The translations under genes and the position numbers were made by a program. Below, in pieces: positions 1 through 5,550 of a stretch of 9,884 nt of DNA. Below the pieces are notes generated by a model. The model was not told the DNA's origin. It searched no databases and worked only from the letters and a program-made list of their open reading frames with translations. Source of the stretch: Amycolatopsis jejuensis (lineage in GTDB: Bacteria > Actinomycetota > Actinomycetes > Mycobacteriales > Pseudonocardiaceae); contig NZ_JNYZ01000067.1 of NCBI RefSeq assembly GCF_000717335.1, positions 1 through 9,884 of the forward strand. Direction: 5' to 3'. Numbering within the stretch: the first letter of the stretch is position 1; every line of letters begins with the position of its first letter.

Positions 1-2
1 TG

Positions 3-62
3 CAGATCAACCGTGAGCGTGGTGCGACGCTGGCGGACGTGCGGAACCGTTCCTGGCGCTAA
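3..62 (+). CDS. C-terminal end of an unidentified repeated gene (partial, enters from left edge)
   Basis: An open frame enters at the left edge and reads QINRERGATLADVRNRSWR before a TAA at 60-62. The identical 19 codons and stop occur in inverted orientation at the right end. The residues are charged and arginine-rich, as is common at the C-terminus of DNA-binding proteins such as transposases. Nothing diagnostic of a particular family is visible. Support that this is coding: it sits in the conserved repeat, the stop is followed at once by a C/G-rich hairpin, and no better frame exists. It could equally be the tail of a non-mobile paralogous gene. Confidence 0.4.
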   Translation, partial: QINRERGATLADVRNRSWR

Positions 63-81
63 ATCCCCCGGAAAGGGCCTG

Positions 82-125
82 GGGGGTGGTGCCGTCCAGA
101 GGATAGACCCGGCGGCACCGCCCCC
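82..125 (+). terminator. 15-bp hairpin after the repeat's reading frame (left copy)
   Basis: Bases 82-96 pair with 111-125 (15 bp, two of them G-T wobbles, core GGTGCC/GGCACC) around a 14-nt loop. The hairpin begins 19 nt after the TAA at 60-62. No T-run follows, so it is not a classical intrinsic terminator, although actinobacterial terminators often lack one. An upstream C-run (65-69) can pair with the G-run at 81-85 and would compete with this stem. The one base that differs between the two repeat copies (position 100) is in the loop, so the stem is fully conserved. It may stop read-through into the permease operon, or be a structured end of a mobile element. Confidence 0.55.
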
Positions 126-142
126 TGCCATTCTCAAAAGAA

Positions 143-174
143 TCGCCGGACGCAAAATTAGCTGCGTCCGGCGA
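143..174. promoter_or_regulatory. Perfect 12-bp-arm inverted repeat upstream of the permease gene
   Basis: TCGCCGGACGCA at 143-154 and TGCGTCCGGCGA at 163-174 are perfect reverse complements separated by an 8-nt A/T-rich loop. On the minus strand the stem is followed by TTCTTTTGAG, which resembles a short terminator tail. On the plus strand it is followed by ATGAAGAAAC, with no T-run. It lies about 30 bp before a candidate -10 box. It may be a terminator insulating the operon from the flanking repeat, or a dyad operator for a regulator encoded elsewhere. The 190 bp between the repeat and the permease start (131-320) contain no other gene that can be supported. Confidence 0.5.
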
Positions 175-204
175 ATGAAGAAACCTTGCGGCCAGTCTCG
201 CGCC

Positions 205-210
205 TACAAT
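205..210 (+). promoter_or_regulatory. Candidate -10 box for the permease-hydantoinase-carbamoylase operon
   Basis: TACAAT at 205-210 matches the sigma-A/HrdB -10 consensus at five of six positions, in a locally A/T-richer stretch. No convincing -35 is present: TTGCGG at 186-191 is only 13 bp away, which is too close. Transcription from here would give a leader of roughly 100 nt. This is the best promoter candidate between the repeat and the first gene, but it is unsupported by other evidence. Confidence 0.3.
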
Positions 211-309
211 TCTCTCCTCCTCCCTGCCTGATCGAAGACCGGCGCGGCAGTGGCTATTTCGGATGACCAGCGCCACCACGGCGCAGTGAGCGACAAGTCG
301 CGAACCCAT

Positions 310-315
310 GAGGTG
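310..315 (+). promoter_or_regulatory. Ribosome binding site of the permease gene
   Basis: GAGGTG at 310-315 matches the 16S rRNA anti-Shine-Dalgarno. Its GAGG ends 7 nt before the ATG at 321, which supports 321 over the in-frame ATG at 327. Confidence 0.65.
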
Positions 316-320
316 AGTCC

Positions 321-1796
321 ATGAACATGCCACGCCACACCCGTCGCGTCGAGCGCCATGGGGCCGATTACATTCCCGAGGACGAACGCCATTCCAATCC
401 GCGCAATCAGGCGCGGGTGTTCATCGGCGCGCAGATGTGTTTCAACCTGGTCATCCTCGGATGGCTGCCGATCTCGTTCGGGCTCGGCTGGTGGGGTTCG
501 TTCACCGCGATCACCATCGGGCTGCTGCTCGGGGTCGCGGTGTACGCGCCGTACGCGCTCTTCGGCCCGCGCACCGGCACGAACAGCGTGGTCAGCAGTG
601 GCGCGCACTTCGGGGTCGCCGGCCGGCTGATCGGGACCTGCCTCCTGCTGTTCATCGGCCTCGGCTTCTACGCGCTCGTCATCTGGGCCGGCGGCGACGC
701 ACTCACCGGCGGTATCGAGCGGTTCTCCGGCATCCACGTCGGCGGCGGCACGCAGGCAATCGTGTACGCGGTCCTCGGCGTCGTTTCCCTGCTGATCGCG
801 TTGTTCGGGCACGACATCGTGGTGGTGGCGCAAAAGGTCGTCGTCGTCGTGGTCGGGTTTCTGCTGCTGCTCGGCGTGGTCGTGCTGGCCCCCAAATTCG
901 ACCCGGGATACGCCGGCGGATCGTATGTCCTCGGCTCGTTCTGGCCGACCTGGGTGCTTGCCGTCGTTGCCTCGTTGGCGGTCCCGATCTCGTACGGGCC
1001 TTTCGCCAACGACTATTCCCGCTACATTTCGCCGAAGCGGTACTCCAACCGATCGATCGCCCTTGCCAATGGCGGCGGCCTTTTCATCGGCTGCTGGGTG
1101 GTCATGCTGTTCGGCGCATACACCGGCACCATGTTCAGCGTCCAGCTCGGCAGCCCGGTGCTGGGAATTCTCAGCGTCTCCCCGCTGTGGTACGTCATCC
1201 CGATCATGCTGATCGGCCTGCTCGGCCCGCTTTCCCACGGCGCTTTGTGCGTTTACGCACCGGGAATCGATGTCGCCTCGGTACTGCCGAGACTCGGCCG
1301 AGCCGCCACCACGGCCATCATCGGAGTCATCGGTATCGCACTCGTATTCCTGGGTGCCTTCGTCTGGAATGCCGTCGACGCCTTCACCGCATTCGTGCTT
1401 CTCTTCACTGTCGGCACCACGCCGTGGATGGTCATCAACCTCATGGGGTACCGCAAGCGGCGAGGCTTCTACGACCCCGAAGACCTGCAGGCGCTCAACC
1501 GCGGCAAGCGTGGCGGCATCTACTGGTTCTCCGGCGGGTGGAACATGCGCGCAATCGGGGCCTGGGTACCGGCGGTCGTGGTCGGCGTGCTGCTCAGCCA
1601 CACGACGATTTTCACCGGACCTTGGGCGGGGATCGCCGGTGGAATCGACCTGAGTGTTCCCATCGCCGGTCTGGTCGGCGCGGTCCTTTACGCCATTGCC
1701 CTGCGGGTGTTCCCGGAATCGCCCGCCGTCGCCGGTGGCCGGACTGCGACCAATGCGACCGCGTCGCCCGCCGTCACTGCCGAGGACCTTTTCTGA
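321..1796 (+). CDS. NCS1-family permease (nucleobase/hydantoin/allantoin-type cation symporter)
   Basis: 491-residue polytopic membrane protein, the usual length for nucleobase:cation symporter-1 permeases. These have about 12 transmembrane helices and import cytosine, uracil, allantoin or hydantoins with H+ or Na+. A charged cytoplasmic N-terminus (1-30) is followed by the first helix region with the family-like segment IGAQMCFNLVILGWLP (35-50). The conserved helix-6/loop segment SYGPFANDYSRYISPKRY is at 224-241, and the IYWFSGGWNMRAIGAW segment typical of this family is at 400-415. Residues 173-178 form a run of six valines inside a membrane helix. The stop is 28 nt before the hydantoinase start, so the two are co-transcribed. 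This placement predicts a cyclic ureide, hydantoin, dihydropyrimidine or purine-derived substrate. The exact substrate cannot be read from the sequence. Confidence 0.9.
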   Translation: MNMPRHTRRVERHGADYIPEDERHSNPRNQARVFIGAQMCFNLVILGWLPISFGLGWWGSFTAITIGLLLGVAVYAPYALFGPRTGTNSVVSSGAHFGVAGRLIGTCLLLFIGLGFYALVIWAGGDALTGGIERFSGIHVGGGTQAIVYAVLGVVSLLIALFGHDIVVVAQKVVVVVVGFLLLLGVVVLAPKFDPGYAGGSYVLGSFWPTWVLAVVASLAVPISYGPFANDYSRYISPKRYSNRSIALANGGGLFIGCWVVMLFGAYTGTMFSVQLGSPVLGILSVSPLWYVIPIMLIGLLGPLSHGALCVYAPGIDVASVLPRLGRAATTAIIGVIGIALVFLGAFVWNAVDAFTAFVLLFTVGTTPWMVINLMGYRKRRGFYDPEDLQALNRGKRGGIYWFSGGWNMRAIGAWVPAVVVGVLLSHTTIFTGPWAGIAGGIDLSVPIAGLVGAVLYAIALRVFPESPAVAGGRTATNATASPAVTAEDLF

Positions 1797-1824
1797 TCAG
1801 GCCGACACAAAGAAGGGGCTGGAT

Positions 1825-3207
1825 ATGACATATTTGCTGCTGACCGGTGGCCGGGTCGTCAACAGCACCGGGTCCACGAATGCGGACGTCCTCGTGCACG
1901 CGGGCAGAATCGAGGCGATCGGAAACCTCACCGACCTGCCGATCGTGGACGTCGAGCGGGTCGACTGCACCGGGCGGCTGCTGCTGCCCGGCGGGGTCGA
2001 CGTCCACACTCACCTCGATTCTCCGATGATGGGTACCACCACCTCGGACGATTTCGCCAGCGGCACCCGCGCCGCGGCCTGCGGGGGCACGACGACGCTG
2101 GTGGACTTCGCCATGCAGGGCGCCGGGCAAACGCTTCTCCAGTCGCTGGAAACCCATCGGCAGAAGGCCAAGGGCAAAGCGGTCATCGATTACAGCTTCC
2201 ACATGTGCGTCACCGATCTCTACGAAGGCGCAACGGACGAATTCCCCGAGATCGTGAGTTCGGGCGTTACCAGTTTCAAGGTCTTCATGGCGTATCGCGG
2301 CACCCTCATGCTGCACGACGGCGCCTTGTTCGACGTCCTGCGCACCTCGAGTGCCGCAGGTGGCCAGGTGTGCGTGCACGCCGAGAACGGTGACGTCATC
2401 GACCGGCTGGCGGCCGACCTGGTCGCCGCCGGTCGCACCGGACCCGGCTCGCACGAGATCTCGCGTCCGCCGTCGACGGAGGTCGAGGCTGTGCGGCGAG
2501 CAATCCAGATCGCGCGAATGGCCGACTCACCGCTGTATTTCGTGCACCTGTCCACCGAAGGCGCCGTGGAAGCTGTGGCGGAGGCCCGGGCCAACGACTG
2601 GGCGATTGCCGGGGAGACCTGCACCCATTACCTCACACTGGACCGTTCCCTTTACGACGCACCAGGTTTCGACGCGGCAAAGGTGGTACTGACTCCGCCG
2701 CTGCGCACCGAAGAACACCGCGACGCGTTGTGGCGTGGTTTACGGGCCGGCACGCTCGGGGTGGTGAGCTCCGACCATTGCCCGTTCTGCCTGGAGGAAA
2801 AGCGGCGCCTGGGAGAGCACGATTTCCGGGCAATTCCCAACGGTGGTCCCGGCGTGGAGCACCGGTTCATCGTGATGTATGCCGAAGGAGTCCGGAAGGG
2901 CCGGATTTCCCTGGAGAAATTCGTCGACCTGACGGCGACGGCACCGGCCCGGCAGTTCGGGCTGTCCCCGGCCAAAGGGGCGATCGTGCAGGGAGCCGAC
3001 GCCGACATCGTGGTGCTCGACCCGGAAGGTTCCACCACCATCTCCGCCGAAACCCAGAACCAGCGGATGGACTACACCCCTTACGAGGGATGGAAACTGC
3101 CCGGTCTCATCGAAAATGTCTACGCCCGCGGAGAACTGGTCTCCGAAAGCGGAAAATACGTCGGTGCGGAGGGGCGGGGCCGTTTCCTGGAACGGTCTGC
3201 GCTGTGA
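1825..3207 (+). CDS. hydA: Dihydropyrimidinase / hydantoinase (cyclic amidohydrolase)
   Basis: 460 residues, the normal size for the dihydropyrimidinase/D-hydantoinase group of the amidohydrolase superfamily. These cytoplasmic enzymes hydrolytically open dihydrouracil, hydantoins or related cyclic ureides and imides to N-carbamoyl amino acids. All expected binuclear metal ligands are visible: HTH at 61-63, the carboxylatable lysine in TSFKVFMAYRG (K152), H185 in VHAEN, H241 in VHLST, and D317 in SSDHCPF. Their spacing is the same as in known hydantoinases, shifted by about two residues. The substrate-loop tyrosine (Y157) and PNGGPGVEHR (338-347) are also present. ATG at 1825 is preferred over longer in-frame starts because GAAGGGG (1812-1818) precedes it by 6 nt and the alignable protein starts there. 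The gene lies between a permease and a carbamoylase. Dihydropyrimidinase, hydantoinase and phenylhydantoinase activities cannot be told apart from the sequence. Confidence 0.93.
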   Translation: MTYLLLTGGRVVNSTGSTNADVLVHAGRIEAIGNLTDLPIVDVERVDCTGRLLLPGGVDVHTHLDSPMMGTTTSDDFASGTRAAACGGTTTLVDFAMQGAGQTLLQSLETHRQKAKGKAVIDYSFHMCVTDLYEGATDEFPEIVSSGVTSFKVFMAYRGTLMLHDGALFDVLRTSSAAGGQVCVHAENGDVIDRLAADLVAAGRTGPGSHEISRPPSTEVEAVRRAIQIARMADSPLYFVHLSTEGAVEAVAEARANDWAIAGETCTHYLTLDRSLYDAPGFDAAKVVLTPPLRTEEHRDALWRGLRAGTLGVVSSDHCPFCLEEKRRLGEHDFRAIPNGGPGVEHRFIVMYAEGVRKGRISLEKFVDLTATAPARQFGLSPAKGAIVQGADADIVVLDPEGSTTISAETQNQRMDYTPYEGWKLPGLIENVYARGELVSESGKYVGAEGRGRFLERSAL

Positions 3208-3234
3208 CGTCCGGCGGACTATCCTCTCTCTAGC

Positions 3235-3240
3235 AAAGGA
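3235..3240 (+). promoter_or_regulatory. Ribosome binding site deciding the carbamoylase start
   Basis: AAAGGA at 3235-3240 abuts the ATG at 3241 directly, which is too close to use. It is 6 nt before the in-frame ATG at 3247, so 3247 is the likelier start. The difference is only two residues. Confidence 0.55.
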
Positions 3241-3246
3241 ATGACC

Positions 3247-4512
3247 ATGTCGTCGAATCCGGACCTGCTCGCGGCAATTCCGGAGCGGTGTGAAGCCGAT
3301 CTGATCGGGCTGTCCCGCATCCATGATCCCGACAGCGAAGGGTGGACCAGAACGGTATTTTCCGATCCTTATCGCGAATCGCGGGAGTGGATCCGGGCGC
3401 GGATGATCGACGTCGGCCTCGAGGTGCATCCCGACGGCGCCGGGAACCTGGTGGGGGTGCTGCCGGGCCGCAACCCGGCGGCATCCCCGCTGGTCACCGG
3501 GTCGCACACGGACACGGTGCGCGGCGGCGGCCGCTTCGACGGCGCGGTCGGGGTGCTCGGTGCGCTCGAAGCCGTCCGGCTGCTGCGTGAGCACGACCTC
3601 CAGCTGGATCGGGACCTGCTGGTCATCGACTTCCTCGGCGAGGAGTCCAACGAGTTCGGCCTGAGCTGCATGGGCAGCCGCGCGCTCGCCGGTGAGCTGT
3701 CGGCGGCGGACCTCGACCGGCAGGACCATCACGGGACCCGCCTCGGTGACCGGTACGCCGCGTTCGGCATCGACCCGTCCGGCGTGCTCGCGTCGTCCGG
3801 CTGGGCGAAAACCCGCGCGCTGCACCGGTATGTGGAACTGCACGTCGAGCAGGGGCCGCTGCTGGAGGAATCCGGCGTACCGATCGGCGTGGTCACCGCC
3901 ATTGCCGGGATCGAGCGCATTCTCGCGACCTTCACCGGCCGTCCGGACCACGCCGGGACGATGCCCATGGGCGACCGGCGGGACGCGCTGGTCGCGGCCG
4001 CGGAAGCCGTGCTCGCGGTGCGGCAGGAGGGCTGCGGAGCACCGGTACACGGCGTGGCGACGACGTCACAATTGGTGTCGGAACCCGGTTCTCCCAATGT
4101 GGTACCGGGGCGCGTGCGAATGCAGGCCGAGATGCGCAGCGTGGACCCGGGCTGGCTGTCGGAAGCCCAGCGCAGGCTAACCGAGAAGATCACTCTCCAA
4201 GCCAGCGCGTACGGGGTCGATGTCGATTTCGAATGGTCCCACGACAACGAATGCCGACCGGCCAGCCCGTCGGTGCACCAAACGATTTCCTCCGCGGTGG
4301 ATTCGTTGGGAATCGCATGGGAACCGGTCCCAAGCGGTGCCACGCACGACGCGGTGCACATGGCCCGGCTCTGCCCGATGGGAATGATCTTCGTCCCGTC
4401 GCAGGGCGGGCGCAGTCACTGCCCGGAGGAATGGTCGGAGCTGGACCACATCGCCACCGGAGTCCAGGTGCTCGCGATGACGCTGGTGGAGCTGGATCGC
4501 ACTACGGATTGA
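3247..4512 (+). CDS. M20-family N-carbamoyl amidohydrolase (carbamoylase / allantoate amidohydrolase / beta-ureidopropionase type)
   Basis: 421 residues, typical of the hydantoinase/carbamoylase group of M20 metallopeptidase-fold amidases. These hydrolyse N-carbamoyl-L-amino acids, N-carbamoyl-beta-alanine or allantoate in the cytoplasm. Metal and catalytic residues are all visible: H87 and D89 in GSHTDT, D98 in GRFDGAVG, the general base and ligand E132-E133 in LGEESNEFG, H199 in ELHVEQGPLLE, and H391 near the C-terminus in GGRSHCPEEW. The dimerisation-domain motif PDHAGTMPM is at 233-241 and the SGATHDA substrate-loop motif at 363-369. The gene follows the hydantoinase by 39 nt, so it probably acts on the ring-opened product. 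It overlaps the convergent LLM gene by 11 nt at the 3' ends. Homologues are usually L-selective or act on achiral beta-ureido acids. The substrate is not resolved. Confidence 0.9.
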   Translation: MSSNPDLLAAIPERCEADLIGLSRIHDPDSEGWTRTVFSDPYRESREWIRARMIDVGLEVHPDGAGNLVGVLPGRNPAASPLVTGSHTDTVRGGGRFDGAVGVLGALEAVRLLREHDLQLDRDLLVIDFLGEESNEFGLSCMGSRALAGELSAADLDRQDHHGTRLGDRYAAFGIDPSGVLASSGWAKTRALHRYVELHVEQGPLLEESGVPIGVVTAIAGIERILATFTGRPDHAGTMPMGDRRDALVAAAEAVLAVRQEGCGAPVHGVATTSQLVSEPGSPNVVPGRVRMQAEMRSVDPGWLSEAQRRLTEKITLQASAYGVDVDFEWSHDNECRPASPSVHQTISSAVDSLGIAWEPVPSGATHDAVHMARLCPMGMIFVPSQGGRSHCPEEWSELDHIATGVQVLAMTLVELDRTTD

Positions 4513-5548
4513 GAAAAGCATGGCCGCCCGTCGTGGAGACCCCGACGGGCGGCCTTGCTGTCACGATCCTGCCGACCTCAGGGCGCACGGCGGAGGCGAA
4601 CAGTTCCATGGACCGATCCGCCTCCGCAGCGGCCAAACCGGGTACGTGGAAAGACAAATCCAGCCCGTGCAAACCGGCCGACATCAGATAGTCGGCCAAC
4701 TGCGTGGCAACGCTCGCCGGCCCACCGACAATCCACCCCAGCTGCGCACAAATGTCGTCCAGCTCGAACGGACGGCCGACCGCAAGCACTGTCTTGCGCC
4801 ATTCCGGCGACGGCGGCGTGAAATGGGCCCAGAAATACAACGCAGCAGAGCGGATGGCCTGGCGGGCAGCCCGGTCATCTTCTGCCACGAAGACCATCCG
4901 GGCAGCTCGCGCCGTACCGCGTCCGCCGAAATCGCGGAAAGAACGCACCAGATCGGCATGCCGTACGCCGCCGAACATGCCCGCAAGATAATTGAACCCT
5001 TCGCGCGCAGCGAGCGCAATCGAACGCGGGTCCGTGGTGGCGACGTGAATCCGGCCGGAGAGTTCCCGTCTCGTGAGGACGAGACTCGCGGAAGTTCGGC
5101 CGTGCAGAAGGTCGGCGAGTTCGGTCGCCCGAGCGCGGAGCAGGCCCCGCCGGGCCTCCCGTGCGGCGCGGCCCGGCTCCCGCGCCATTCCTGCGCCGAT
5201 GCCGAATTGGACCCGCCCATGGGTGAGCAGGTCCAGAGTGAGCAGTTCTTCGGCGAGCCGATCCGCTTCCTGATCGGCAATCAGCCGGACCGAAGTCCCC
5301 AAGCCGATGCGGTCGGTTTTCGCTGCGAGATGAGCAATCAACAACTGTGGCGCGGCAATGCGTCCCCACGTTTCCCCGAACATGCGCGTGTGCTGTTCGG
5401 TGAACCAGGCGACGTCGAAGCCCAGGCGGTCGGCGAGCACGGTGGACCGGATGACCTCGCCGAGCACCTCCGCGTCACTGCGTTCCCCGGTGGCCCAGCC
5501 CTGGTGGAAAACACCAAAGCTGGGCCACGGGGACGCAGGACCGGACAT
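4502..5548 (-). CDS. LLM-class flavin-dependent oxidoreductase (bacterial luciferase-like)
   Basis: 348-residue member of the luciferase-like monooxygenase superfamily: a TIM-barrel enzyme using reduced FMN (or F420 in some actinobacterial members) to oxidise small organic substrates. Family features in order: FGVFHQGW (11-18), GFDVAWFTEQH (43-53), TDRIGLGTSV (78-87), RLAEELLTLDLLTHGRVQFGIGAG (97-120), and a C-terminal GGPASVATQLADYL...GLDLSFHVPG segment (275-304). The middle (121-168) looks shorter than in many relatives. The ATG is 2 nt after the stop of the molybdopterin subunit gene, so translation is probably coupled and a joint role is likely. The last roughly 18 residues, after GRIV (327-330), are encoded by the terminator hairpin and look like an added tail. 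No flavin reductase is encoded in the window. Substrate unknown. Confidence 0.85.
   Translation of the reverse strand: MSGPASPWPSFGVFHQGWATGERSDAEVLGEVIRSTVLADRLGFDVAWFTEQHTRMFGETWGRIAAPQLLIAHLAAKTDRIGLGTSVRLIADQEADRLAEELLTLDLLTHGRVQFGIGAGMAREPGRAAREARRGLLRARATELADLLHGRTSASLVLTRRELSGRIHVATTDPRSIALAAREGFNYLAGMFGGVRHADLVRSFRDFGGRGTARAARMVFVAEDDRAARQAIRSAALYFWAHFTPPSPEWRKTVLAVGRPFELDDICAQLGWIVGGPASVATQLADYLMSAGLHGLDLSFHVPGLAAAEADRSMELFASAVRPEVGRIVTARPPVGVSTTGGHAFLNP
4522..4554. terminator. Shared bidirectional terminator between the convergent operons
   Basis: GGCCGCCCGTCG (4522-4533) and CGACGGGCGGCC (4543-4554) form a perfect 12-bp stem with a 9-nt loop. It begins 9 nt after the carbamoylase stop. 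On the plus strand it is followed by TTGCTGTC. On the minus strand it is followed by ATGCTTTTCTC, which contains a short T-run, so it can serve both directions. Unusually, the whole hairpin is within the LLM coding sequence (about codons 332-342). Confidence 0.8.
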
Positions 5549-5550
5549 GG

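Larger units (their letters stand above)
1..130 (+). repeat. Left copy of 130-bp terminal inverted repeat
   Basis: Bases 1-130 match the reverse complement of 9755-9884 with a single mismatch (A at 100 against C at 9785, which reads G on the other strand). Similarity stops abruptly after the bases CTGCCA at 125-130: the flanks (TTCTCAAAAG against CCACTGCAGC) are unrelated. The repeat contains the end of a reading frame (stop at 60-62) and a strong hairpin (82-125). It starts at the first base of the window, so the real repeat probably extends outward beyond it. The end of an insertion sequence or other multicopy gene is the likeliest explanation, but no transposase family could be recognised from 19 residues. 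Confidence 0.95.

Noticed and set aside
13..231. Open frame of 72 codons starting at both inverted repeats (also 9666-9872 on the minus strand)
   Set aside because: It runs through the strong hairpin of the repeat and diverges completely once the repeat ends, so it is not a conserved protein. The frame ending at 60-62 is the more plausible coding one.
270..284. GCGCC/GGCGC hairpin in the permease leader as a riboswitch element
   Set aside because: Five base pairs only, no recognisable riboswitch consensus, and expected by chance in GC-rich DNA.
836..856. GTC trinucleotide run inside the permease gene as a possible phase-variable tract
   Set aside because: Only about four tandem units with imperfect edges. 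A unit change would alter residues in frame and not switch the gene, and valine codons in a membrane helix explain it.
204..1601. 465-codon open frame on the minus strand, antisense to the permease
   Set aside because: Extremely rich in Asp/Glu/Arg/Gln with no fold-like pattern. It lies opposite a clear membrane protein gene and is a composition artefact.
437..1828. 463-codon plus-strand frame overlapping the permease
   Set aside because: Arginine/histidine-rich nonsense frame fully inside the permease gene. The permease frame has conserved NCS1 segments and a ribosome binding site.
3203..3215. Short palindrome GTCCGGCGGAC just after the hydantoinase stop, as a terminator
   Set aside because: The arms are only 4 bp with no T-run, and the next gene starts 30 nt later in the same operon.
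2740..4050. 436-codon minus-strand frame across the hydantoinase/carbamoylase junction
   Set aside because: It spans two well-supported genes and their intergenic gap on the other strand, with no recognisable motif.
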